From the NCBI GenBank assembly GCA_002455425.1, contig DKKT01000043.1, forward strand, positions 38,797 through 48,330: 9,534 bases of DNA, read 5' to 3'. The notes beneath the pieces were generated by a model. The model was not told the DNA's origin. It saw only the letters and a program-made list of their open reading frames with translations, and made no database searches. The first letter of the stretch is position 1, and each line of letters starts with the position of its first letter. Shown here piece by piece: positions 1-6,149 of this stretch. The translations under genes were made by a program, and so were the position numbers. This DNA is from Chthonomonas sp. UBA6659 (GTDB lineage Bacteria > Armatimonadota > Fimbriimonadia > Fimbriimonadales > Fimbriimonadaceae).

Positions 1-25
1 GCTCTATCCACTGAGCTACGAGGCC
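1..25 (-). tRNA. tRNA, 5' fragment cut by the window edge
   Basis: Read on the minus strand, the first 25 bases give a canonical tRNA 5' end. It has a 7-nt acceptor strand (GGCCTCG), then T8-A9, a D stem GCTC, a D loop containing GTGGATA, and the returning D stem GAGC. The anticodon, T arm and acceptor 3' strand lie outside the window, so the amino acid cannot be read. A D loop of this form is common in tRNA-Arg, but that is only a guess. It lies 20 bp downstream of hslV on the same strand with no hairpin between, so read-through from hslV is possible. Confidence 0.85.
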
Positions 26-45
26 GTCGATCTAGCGTACCCGCC

Positions 46-582
46 TCAGATCGACTCGACCAAGACCTGGTCGTTCGTGAAGACGCACAGCTCGGCCGCG
101 ATCTTGAGCGCCTCGCGTGCGATCGACTCGACGTCCATGCCGGTGTGGGCCGTCAACGCACGAGCCGCCGCCACGGCATAGGGACCGCCACTCCCGATGC
201 CGGCGACGCCATCGTCCGGCTCGATCACGTTGCCGTCCCCGGACAGAAAGAGCAGGCCGTCACGATCGGCAGCGAGAATCATGGCGTTCAGGTTGCGCAG
301 CACTTTGTCGGTTCGCCAGTCCTTCGCGAACTCGACGGCGGCGCGGCGAAGGCTGCCGCCGTGGGCTTCGAGCTTCGCCTCCAGGCGTTCGAGCAGGGCC
401 TGGGCATCGGCAACGGAACCGGCGAACCCGCAGATGACCTTGCCGCCGGCGAGTCGGCGGACTTTGCGCGCGCCATGCTTGAGCACCGTCGCCTCGCCGA
501 GCGTCACCTGCCCATCAGCGGCGATCGTGGTCTTGCCGTCACGCGAGACCCCAACAACGGTCGTCGAACGAATCTGAGCCAT
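46..582 (-). CDS. hslV: ATP-dependent protease subunit HslV (ClpQ)
   Basis: This is the 178-aa proteolytic subunit of the HslUV (ClpYQ) cytoplasmic protease, a proteasome-beta-like Ntn-hydrolase that degrades proteins unfolded by the HslU ATPase. Visible family motifs are the TTVVGV segment with the N-terminal nucleophile Thr at residue 7, DGQVTLG with the conserved Asp, the ARKVRRL segment with the catalytic-site Lys, FAGSVADA, AKDWRTD and GSGGPYA. The start at 582 leaves a six-residue propeptide (MAQIRS), which must be cleaved to expose the Thr; E. coli HslV removes only Met. Longer in-frame extension upstream has no homology. No strong Shine-Dalgarno is present; a CACAAT box ends 6 nt before the ATG, so the mRNA may be leaderless. 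The partner hslU is not adjacent: a sensor kinase lies divergently upstream and a tRNA downstream. Confidence 0.95.
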   Translation of the reverse strand: MAQIRSTTVVGVSRDGKTTIAADGQVTLGEATVLKHGARKVRRLAGGKVICGFAGSVADAQALLERLEAKLEAHGGSLRRAAVEFAKDWRTDKVLRNLNAMILAADRDGLLFLSGDGNVIEPDDGVAGIGSGGPYAVAAARALTAHTGMDVESIAREALKIAAELCVFTNDQVLVESI

Positions 583-636
583 GAGGGCATTGTGAACCCT
601 CGCGCCGACTGGCGACCCGCCGGCGTCTAGACACTC

Positions 637-1899
637 GTGGGACGCCGCGCCGAAACGTGGGGCTGGACGTTGCCCGCGCTCGGCGCGGGCCTGTTCGCCG
701 TCGCGATCCTCGCCGCGTTGCTCGGCGCCGAGCTCTGGCCGGCGGTCGTCGCCGGCGTTGCCGGGCTCGGCGTCCTCCTTCTCGGTCTCGCGAATCAGCG
801 CATCCTGACCCATCTCCACGGCGAGGTCGAGACCGCGCGCAGCGAATCCGCGCTCGCGGAGGAACGCCTGGCGCAGCAACGCACCGCCGTCGACTCGTTT
901 TCGAACGGACTGGATGTGGCCATCTTCCTCTGCGATGAGCGCGGGCTGGTCCTCTACGCAAACCGCAAGGCGATCGAGATGTTCCGGTTCGAAGACCCGG
1001 TCGGGCGGGCGATCCTGGCCGTCAGCCTATCTCACGACCTCGAGAAGCTCGTGGGCTCGATCCTTGAGGAACCGATCGACGGTGAGCTTGCCTTCAGCTA
1101 CCCTGAGGAGCGGATCGCACGCGTCCGGGCGTGGCGGGAGGGGGGCGGTTCCGAGCGCATTTTCGTCAGCATCGTCGATATCACCGAGCTTCGCCGACTC
1201 GAGCGTGTGCGCCAGGACTTCGTCGCCAACGTCTCCCATGAGGTACGGACGCCGATGACGACGATCCGCGCGATGGCGGAAACCCTTCAGGACGACGACA
1301 CCGACGATCCCGAACTCCGGCAGCGCTACCTCGAACGGATCATCACCGAGGTCGATCGGCTGACCTTGATCTCGCAAGACCTTCTCATCCTCAGTGCGGC
1401 GGAGAGCGGGGTGCTGCGCAAGAACACGTGTGACCTCGTTCCGATCGCCCGCAACGCGCTCGCGCTCGTCGACGAAGCGGCTCGGACGAAGGGACTCAAC
1501 TTGGTCCTCGAGGCCCCGGACTCCCTTTTCGCGGAGGCCAACGGAGCCCAGATCGGGCAGGTCTTCGTCAACCTGATCGAGAACGCCGTGAAATACACCG
1601 CCGAAGGCACCGTGACGATGCGACTCCGATCGGAGGGCCCCAACGCCATAATCGTGGTCGAAGACACCGGCATCGGGATTCCCAGCGAGCATCTGCCACG
1701 GATTTTCGAACGGTTCTACCGGGTCGACAAGGCGCGCACTCGACCGGGGGGTACCGGACTCGGCCTCAGCATCGTCCGGCACATCATCGAATCCCACGGC
1801 GGGACCGTCTCGGTCGAGAGCGCGCTCAATCGTGGAAGCGTGTTCAGTTTGTCCTTGCCCCTTGGGGAAGCCGGCCCGCCCCCGGGGCCTTCGGCGTGA
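637..1899 (+). CDS. PhoR-like membrane sensor histidine kinase with PAS domain
   Basis: This is a 420-aa sensor of a two-component system that autophosphorylates on His and passes phosphate to a response regulator. Two hydrophobic segments (about residues 9-30 and 34-53) are joined by a very short loop, so there is almost no periplasmic domain. A coiled-coil-like stretch (about 58-85) precedes a PAS domain (about 87-185). The HisKA box FVANVSHEVRTPM puts the phospho-acceptor at His201. The HATPase part shows the N box NLIENAVKY (Asn316), the G1 box DTGIGI, the F box FERFYR and the G2 box GGTGLGLS. The GTG at 637 was chosen because an in-frame TAG lies three codons upstream. The architecture is that of PhoR (phosphate sensing), but no response regulator or pst gene is present, so the signal is unknown. 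Its last 56 bp overlap the convergent FKBP gene. Confidence 0.9.
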   Translation: MGRRAETWGWTLPALGAGLFAVAILAALLGAELWPAVVAGVAGLGVLLLGLANQRILTHLHGEVETARSESALAEERLAQQRTAVDSFSNGLDVAIFLCDERGLVLYANRKAIEMFRFEDPVGRAILAVSLSHDLEKLVGSILEEPIDGELAFSYPEERIARVRAWREGGGSERIFVSIVDITELRRLERVRQDFVANVSHEVRTPMTTIRAMAETLQDDDTDDPELRQRYLERIITEVDRLTLISQDLLILSAAESGVLRKNTCDLVPIARNALALVDEAARTKGLNLVLEAPDSLFAEANGAQIGQVFVNLIENAVKYTAEGTVTMRLRSEGPNAIIVVEDTGIGIPSEHLPRIFERFYRVDKARTRPGGTGLGLSIVRHIIESHGGTVSVESALNRGSVFSLSLPLGEAGPPPGPSA

Positions 1900-2677
1900 T
1901 CTTCATTAACTCGACCTCGAACACGAGGACCTGATTCGGTCCGATGTTCGGGGGACTGCCTTGAGGGCCATAGGCGATCGCGGGTGGAATCCTAAGGGTC
2001 CTCACTCCGCCGACTTGCATGCCGAGAATGCCGACGTCCCAGCCCGGAATCACGCCGCCCTGCCCGATCGTGAACGTGAGGGGCTTGCCACGTTTTCTTG
2101 AGTTGTCGAACTCCTTGCCGTTGACGAGCTTGCCGACGTAATGCACGTCGAGCGAGTCGCCCGATTTGACTTTCGGTCCCGTACCCACCTTGACGTCCTT
2201 CTTGTCAAAGACGTTGGTCTCGTTGCCAGGGACGCGATCGAGCAGCTTCACGTTGAAGACCAAGTCGGCCTTGCCTGGAATCTTCGGCGGCTGACCCTCT
2301 TCCCCGTAAGCCAACTGATAGGGGATCGTCAGTTTGCGCTCGCCTCCGACCTTCATCCCCTGAAGACCGTCTTCCCAACCCTTGATGACGCCTCCCGCGC
2401 CGAGAATCACGGGAAACGGCTGGTCATCGGGGCTGTCATTGCTGTCGAACTTCGAGCCGTCCGATTTCAGTGTCCCCGAGTAGATCACGAGGAGGATGTC
2501 GCCGTTCTTGGCGCCGTCACCCGTTCCTGGCTTGATTTCTTCGATCTGGACCTTGACGTTGGCGTCAGGCTTGTCCGAACCCGTGGTGCCGCTCTTGGTG
2601 TCGGCCGCCGGCTGCTGGGCGCATCCGACAAGCCAAAAGGTGGCGAGCATCGCCGTCACAAAGGAAACCGTTCGCAT
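1844..2677 (-). CDS. Lipoprotein with two FKBP-type peptidyl-prolyl isomerase domains
   Basis: This is a 277-aa predicted envelope foldase that catalyses cis-trans isomerisation of X-Pro bonds in exported proteins. The N-terminus is a lipoprotein signal with a hydrophobic core and lipobox LVGC (Cys19), followed by a Gly/Ser/Asp-rich linker. FKBP domain 1 spans about 55-148 and domain 2 about 163-260. Both keep the FKBP pocket: Tyr66, Phe77-Asp78, Trp101 and Tyr124 in the first; Tyr180, Phe190-Asp191, Trp213 and Tyr236 in the second. VIKGW and VIPGW motifs and a GGxRxLxIP strand appear in each. The start at 2677 is the only one that gives the signal peptide; the open frame continues upstream but runs antisense through the transaldolase. 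The 17-residue tail after domain 2 is encoded inside the sensor kinase's 3' end. A TAAACT box lies 8 nt before the ATG and there is no Shine-Dalgarno. Confidence 0.92.
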   Translation of the reverse strand: MRTVSFVTAMLATFWLVGCAQQPAADTKSGTTGSDKPDANVKVQIEEIKPGTGDGAKNGDILLVIYSGTLKSDGSKFDSNDSPDDQPFPVILGAGGVIKGWEDGLQGMKVGGERKLTIPYQLAYGEEGQPPKIPGKADLVFNVKLLDRVPGNETNVFDKKDVKVGTGPKVKSGDSLDVHYVGKLVNGKEFDNSRKRGKPLTFTIGQGGVIPGWDVGILGMQVGGVRTLRIPPAIAYGPQGSPPNIGPNQVLVFEVELMKITPKAPGAGRLPQGARTN

Positions 2678-2685
2678 AGCCCGAT

Positions 2686-2721
2686 AGTTTACTGCCGACC
2701 GGTCTGCCCGGGAAGTAAACT
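2686..2721. promoter_or_regulatory. Symmetric divergent promoter pair between the FKBP and transaldolase genes
   Basis: The 51-bp spacer holds an inverted pair, AGTTTACT (2686-2693) and AGTAAACT (2714-2721), separated by 20 bp. Read outward on each strand, both give AGTAAACT, whose TAAACT fits a TANNNT -10 hexamer. The plus box ends 7 nt before the transaldolase ATG and the minus box ends 8 nt before the FKBP ATG, so both transcripts would start at or next to the start codon. Neither gene has a Shine-Dalgarno. No good -35 hexamer is evident; each -35 region would fall on the other gene's -10. The dyad could instead be, or also be, a repressor operator. Confidence 0.5.
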
Positions 2722-2728
2722 CGGCCCG

Positions 2729-3388
2729 ATGAAGCTGTTTGTCGATACCGGAGACACCGAAGAAGTACGTCGGGCATCGGACTGGGGTGTCCTCGACGGC
2801 GTCACGACGAACCCGTCGTTGATCGCCAAGTCGGGAAAGGGGTTCCGGGAAACCGTCCTCCAGATCTGCGAACTCGTCCCCGGAGGCGACATCAGCGCCG
2901 AAGTCGTCGCGACCGATTACGACACGATGCTCAAAGAGGCGATCGAGATCGCTTCGTGGCACCCGCAGATCGTGGTGAAGGTCCCGCTGATCGAGCCCGG
3001 TGTCCAACTTGTGCGTACGCTCAGCGATCGGGGTATCCGCACGAACGTCACGCTCGTCTTCTCGGTCTCGCAGGCGCTTCTGGCCGCGAAGGCGGGCGCG
3101 ACCTACATCTCGAATTTCGTCGGAAGAGTGGATGACATCTCCGACGACGGGATGGACGCGGTCGCAGCGACCGTCGACATGGTGCACCAATACGGATTCG
3201 ACAGCCAGGTCTTGGTCGCCTCGGTGCGGCATCCCCTTCACGTCGTCCAGTCGGTCGCGTGCGGAGCCCACGTGGCAACGATGCCGCTCAAGATCATGGA
3301 GATGCTGTTCAAGCACCCGCTGACCGACATCGGGCTCCAGCGGTTCCTCGACGACTGGAACAAGGCCGGCCTGAAGATCTTCGGCTAG
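2729..3388 (+). CDS. tal: Small (TalC/MipB-type) transaldolase
   Basis: This is a 219-aa class I aldolase-fold enzyme that moves a dihydroxyacetone unit between sedoheptulose 7-phosphate and glyceraldehyde 3-phosphate in the non-oxidative pentose phosphate pathway. Motifs are MKLFVDTGDTEEV with the conserved Asp, TTNPSLIAKSG, IVVKVPL with the Schiff-base Lys84, TNVTLVFS, FVGRVDD, and the C-terminal KHPLTDIGLQRFLDDW. Glu58 and Phe130 sit where transaldolases have Glu and Phe and fructose-6-phosphate aldolases have Gln and Tyr, so transaldolase is preferred. Length matches the family. The ATG at 2729 starts exactly at the family N-terminus; upstream in-frame codons are antisense to the FKBP gene. 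One oddity is SNFVGR where SPFVGR is usual. It is divergent from the FKBP gene and convergent with the next gene. Confidence 0.95.
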   Translation: MKLFVDTGDTEEVRRASDWGVLDGVTTNPSLIAKSGKGFRETVLQICELVPGGDISAEVVATDYDTMLKEAIEIASWHPQIVVKVPLIEPGVQLVRTLSDRGIRTNVTLVFSVSQALLAAKAGATYISNFVGRVDDISDDGMDAVAATVDMVHQYGFDSQVLVASVRHPLHVVQSVACGAHVATMPLKIMEMLFKHPLTDIGLQRFLDDWNKAGLKIFG

Positions 3389-4215
3389 GGATCGATGATC
3401 GCGCCGCCTTTGGCGGGCCCGATCGGGCGTCTGGCCGCTTCGCCTTGGGGTGGATCCAGCTTCGTCTTGCCCGGAAACGTCGCCTGCCGCTCCTTCGTCG
3501 GGCTCAGGATCGTCAGGGTCAAGGTCGGGCAGCGCTGAAGCTCGGGCGTCGCGAACGCATCGACGACGTACCAGGCCCCGAAGAAGTCGCCCATCGGGAA
3601 CAAGGGCGGACTCGGCTCCGCCTCGAACTCGGGGATGAGGGGTTGGGCGAACGGCACGTGCCGATACCACTTGAAATCCTGCAGCTTCTTGCGGTCTCGA
3701 ACCTGCCACTCGCCGAGCGGTTCCACCCGAACCGGAAACGTTTGGTTGTTGCCAGTCAGGACGAACTTCAGTCGCCGGATCTCAAGCGGATCGGCGGGCA
3801 CTTCCGGCGTCAGTTCGAGGAGCGAGAGCTTCTTGAATGCGGCGAGTTCGACGAGGAACGTCAGCTTGCCCTCGAGGCGACTGCGGATCGACTCCCACCG
3901 CCGTTCGGCCTCGCCATCCTCCCAGAGTTCTCGCCGAGATAGGAATCCAAGCCAGCGGGAAACCAGCCGAGGCGAAATCCACACCACCGTTTCCACGTCT
4001 CGCGGCAGCGTCCCGTCGTACCAGGAACCGATCGGTTGTCGGTCGCCGAGCGCGATGCTGAGCAGGGACGCGGTCTTCCGCTTGGCGGTCTGGACGCCGA
4101 ATCGAAAGTCGGCCTCGATCGGGCGAGCGGGAAAGGAGATCGGGTCTGGAAAGGGTCCCAAGCTGGGTGGGCGATCCTGGTCCAGACCGATCGGCGTCGA
4201 CAGGAGGATCAACAT
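3385..4215 (-). CDS. Hypothetical protein, 276 aa, family not recognised
   Basis: I do not recognise this protein. It is supported as a gene by the intact 276-codon frame, its good fit between flanking genes, and an AAAGGAG ribosome-binding site (minus strand, 4232-4226) placed 10 nt before the ATG. No other usable start exists between this ATG and the pilC stop, which lies in the same frame. It begins with a short hydrophobic stretch (MLILLSTPIG) that is too short and lacks the positive charge of a normal signal peptide. The rest is mixed alpha/beta in look, rich in Trp, Phe and Pro, with a basic-acidic central segment (about 90-155) and an aromatic segment DFKWYRHVPF (180-189). No catalytic motif, membrane helix or repeat is evident. 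The stop shares CTAG with the transaldolase stop. It lies 126 bp downstream of pilC on the same strand and may be co-transcribed. Confidence 0.72.
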   Translation of the reverse strand: MLILLSTPIGLDQDRPPSLGPFPDPISFPARPIEADFRFGVQTAKRKTASLLSIALGDRQPIGSWYDGTLPRDVETVVWISPRLVSRWLGFLSRRELWEDGEAERRWESIRSRLEGKLTFLVELAAFKKLSLLELTPEVPADPLEIRRLKFVLTGNNQTFPVRVEPLGEWQVRDRKKLQDFKWYRHVPFAQPLIPEFEAEPSPPLFPMGDFFGAWYVVDAFATPELQRCPTLTLTILSPTKERQATFPGKTKLDPPQGEAARRPIGPAKGGAIIDP

Positions 4216-4341
4216 AGGGCCATTTCTCCTTTCGGCATCTTTGCGGGGAACTGGAGCCCGATTCCCTGAGCGACGGCACGAAAACTCCGATAGCTCGCGC
4301 CCAGGAGATGGAGAGACCCCGCATGGAGTCGCGAGATCACC

Positions 4342-5589
4342 TTACTCGCCGGCCGCCTGATAGGCGCCGGAGAAAATCCCGACCAGGTTCGTAATGTACA
4401 CGTATCCGACGTAGATCGCGACGAGGAGCAGGACGACGACTCCGAACAGAATCCCGGTCTGAACCGAGCGAGTCTCCGCTTCGCCCTCGTAGAACTCGGC
4501 GACCTTGTTGAGCATGAAGTCGAGATTGCCGGTCGTTTCGCCGGTCGAGACCATGTCCAAAACGATCGGATTGAAAGCGCCGGTCGAGACCATCGTCTCG
4601 GTCACTCCCGCCCCTTCTTCGAGGCGCGAGAACGCCGGGTACATTTCCGCGCGCAGACGCTGGTTCCCGCACGCGTCAGCCGAGAGCTTGAACGCCTTGT
4701 GGATCGGGAGCCCAGCCTTGTAGAGCGCACCGAACGCCCGTCCGAACTTCGCCATCGCGAACTGGTGGGCGGTCTTGCCGAATCCGGGAAGGCGCAAAAT
4801 CAGCAGGTCCCAGTTCTCCCTGATTTGTGGATTCTGGAGTCCGACGCGGACGAAGAGAAATGCCGCGACCAGGAGTGGGAGCAACACGATCCATGTCGCC
4901 CACGTCGTCAGAGGCGAGCTGAGCGAGACCGAGGAGTTCGGTTTGATCATCTGAATGAACATGTTCGCGCCGATGATGATCACCACCGACACGACCAGGG
5001 TGATCTTCGGATACAACGTGACCCGCCGCAACAGGTTGCGAAGCCTGATCTCCTGCTCCAGATAGTCCGCGATCTGGCTGAGGGCAGAGTCGGTGAAGCC
5101 GCCCTCCTCGCCCGCCCGAAGGATGCTGATCGTGAGGGGCGTGAAGACCTCCGGGTACCGCTGGAGCGCGGCCGAAAGCGGGTGCCCTTGGAGCACGACC
5201 TCACGCGCCTCGTGGACGATCGAGGCGAGCTTGCCGTTCCGTGTCTGGCGAGCAAGGGTGTCGAGGGACTGAACCGGATTCACTCCAGCCCCGAGCATCG
5301 TGGCGAGCTGGCGAAAGAAGAACAGCTGATTCTCGAGTGGCACCCTGCCCACGAGGGGTCCGGCGATGTCGGTCTTCCAAGTCGGGCGCGGAGTGAGGTC
5401 GACAGGCGGCGGGAGCGAGGTTTGCGGGGCCTCGCTTCGGGGTGGAGCAGCCTCCTGGACACGGACGGTCTCCAGCCGAAGACCCCGAGCCGAGAGTTCC
5501 TGCGCGACCTGCTCGACTCCGGCGCCCTCTTGGGTCCCGGAGACCGGTCGACCGTTTGTGTCCGTGGCTTGGTAGTGGTAGAGCGGCAT
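4342..5589 (-). CDS. pilC: Type II secretion / type IV pilus inner-membrane platform protein (PilC/GspF family)
   Basis: This is a 415-aa polytopic inner-membrane platform protein that couples the assembly ATPase to pilin or pseudopilin polymerisation. The N-terminal MPLYHYQATDTNGRPVSGT is the usual start of the family, followed by a Pro-rich linker (about 48-70). T2SSF domain 1 (about 86-205) contains FFRQLATMLGAGV and RAGEEGG. Domain 2 (about 274-395) contains FGRAFGALYKAGLP and the parallel VSTGETTGNL. Hydrophobic helices lie at about 196-215, 230-250 and 377-399. The length is typical. A GTGAGG ribosome-binding site lies 10 nt upstream of the ATG, and a TATACT box on the minus strand (5614-5609) could be a -10, though it would leave a very short leader. 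No pilB, pilT or pilin gene is adjacent, so pilus versus secretion use cannot be decided. Confidence 0.92.
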   Translation of the reverse strand: MPLYHYQATDTNGRPVSGTQEGAGVEQVAQELSARGLRLETVRVQEAAPPRSEAPQTSLPPPVDLTPRPTWKTDIAGPLVGRVPLENQLFFFRQLATMLGAGVNPVQSLDTLARQTRNGKLASIVHEAREVVLQGHPLSAALQRYPEVFTPLTISILRAGEEGGFTDSALSQIADYLEQEIRLRNLLRRVTLYPKITLVVSVVIIIGANMFIQMIKPNSSVSLSSPLTTWATWIVLLPLLVAAFLFVRVGLQNPQIRENWDLLILRLPGFGKTAHQFAMAKFGRAFGALYKAGLPIHKAFKLSADACGNQRLRAEMYPAFSRLEEGAGVTETMVSTGAFNPIVLDMVSTGETTGNLDFMLNKVAEFYEGEAETRSVQTGILFGVVVLLLVAIYVGYVYITNLVGIFSGAYQAAGE

Positions 5590-5666
5590 TTGTCGCGAAC
5601 CTCACCGGAGTATACGTCCGGACGCATCGGCTCGCTCCGGGCCACCGGCCCATCAGCGACGCGGCC

Positions 5667-5902
5667 TTTCCGCTTGTCGCAGCCAATCTCGACGTCGCCG
5701 ATGAGCCGGAGCTCAAGGACTGGATCAAGCCGTCGATCGTCCGACGGTCGGTGGTCAGACTATCGGGATCGTCGGAGTGATCACGCCCGGTCTTCCGACG
5801 ATCAGCTCCCCGGGTCCGAACGTGAAGATGCTCGACGTGATGAAGAGTGTCCGGGCCGAAGTCGATCGGCCGGGCGAGGAAGGGATCAACAAGATCATCC
5901 TC
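5667..5902 (+). pseudogene. Remnant of a 5'-nucleotidase (UshA-like) paralogue, frameshifted
   Basis: This 236-bp stretch aligns with 7385-7621 inside the intact nucleotidase gene, covering its residues 123-201. By hand count 62 of 79 residues match. The first part (FPLVAANLDVADEPELKDW...) is in one frame. A single base is missing after 5741, where ATCGTC is followed by CGACG instead of ACGACG, and homology then continues (VGGQTIGIVGVIT...) in the next frame to NKIIL. The metal-binding motifs near the N-terminus (HTNDVH, GNHEFD), the later GGHSHT motif and the whole C-terminal domain are absent. No start codon is linked to it. It is a decayed internal piece of a duplicated gene and cannot encode an enzyme. 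Confidence 0.88.
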
Positions 5903-5907
5903 ACCTG

Positions 5908-6045
5908 GGCCGGCACGAGCAGGCGAGCCGCATCGTCAACCCGGTGGTGCGCGTCTGCTCGGACGGCAAGCGCCTTACGGTCGATCTCGGGGGCCGCGCG
6001 AACACCCAGGATTACATGGTCGAAGTCATCAACCAGTCGGCATAG
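5908..6045 (+). pseudogene. Orphan C-terminal coding tail, about 45 codons, family unknown
   Basis: Directly after the nucleotidase homology the reading frame shifts again. A 45-codon open stretch follows (starting GRHEQASRIVNPVVRV, ending YMVEVINQSA then TAG), with codon third positions mostly G or C as in neighbouring genes. It does not match any part of the intact nucleotidase by eye, so it looks like the 3' end of a different gene joined to the remnant by a deletion. It has no start codon or ribosome-binding site of its own. It could instead be an unrecognisably diverged end of the same lost paralogue. Confidence 0.4.
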
Positions 6046-6136
6046 CTGCGGCGCTAGTCTGCCTGCATGAGAAGCTTATCAGCCGTGCCTTCGTACCAGC
6101 CCACTCCTCCGCTGCGCCAACTGCAATATCATGGGG

Positions 6137-6142
6137 CATAAT
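6137..6142 (+). promoter_or_regulatory. Putative -10 box (CATAAT) for the lipoprotein gene
   Basis: CATAAT differs from the TATAAT consensus at one position and ends 7 nt before the ATG at 6150. There is no Shine-Dalgarno in between, so transcription would begin at about the start codon (leaderless). No clear -35 is seen 16-18 bp upstream. The spacing equals that of the boxes before the transaldolase and nucleotidase genes. Confidence 0.5.
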
Positions 6143-6149
6143 TTGTGTC

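Noticed and set aside
583..879. In-frame N-terminal extension of hslV to 879
   Set aside because: The extra 99 residues are highly charged, low-complexity and antisense to the sensor kinase; HslV homology begins at MAQIRS.
1027..1797. Long minus-strand frame opposite the sensor kinase
   Set aside because: Its residue pattern is that of an antisense shadow in GC-rich DNA, rich in Asp, Arg and Val, with no motif.
2141..2728. Upstream extension of the transaldolase frame to 2141
   Set aside because: This stretch is antisense to the FKBP gene and has no transaldolase homology; the family N-terminus is at 2729.
2729..3388. Fructose-6-phosphate aldolase rather than transaldolase
   Set aside because: Glu58 and Phe130 match the transaldolase pattern; the aldolases have Gln and Tyr at these places.
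2678..3709. Upstream extension of the FKBP frame to 3709
   Set aside because: It runs antisense through the transaldolase and would bury the lipoprotein signal peptide inside the protein.
4244..4266. GGGAA/TTCCC inverted pair after pilC as a terminator
   Set aside because: The stem is only 5 bp with an 11-nt loop and no U-tract; this is expected by chance.
5609..5614. TATACT on the minus strand as a confident pilC promoter
   Set aside because: The implied transcription start falls inside the Shine-Dalgarno site and no -35 is visible, so it is mentioned only as a possibility.
5639..5651. GGGCC-ACC-GGCCC hairpin upstream of pilC
   Set aside because: A 5-bp GC stem is common by chance in this composition and has no supporting context.
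4699..5900. Long plus-strand frame opposite pilC
   Set aside because: It is antisense to a clear PilC/GspF protein; only its last 45 codons, beyond pilC, look like genuine coding debris and are listed separately.
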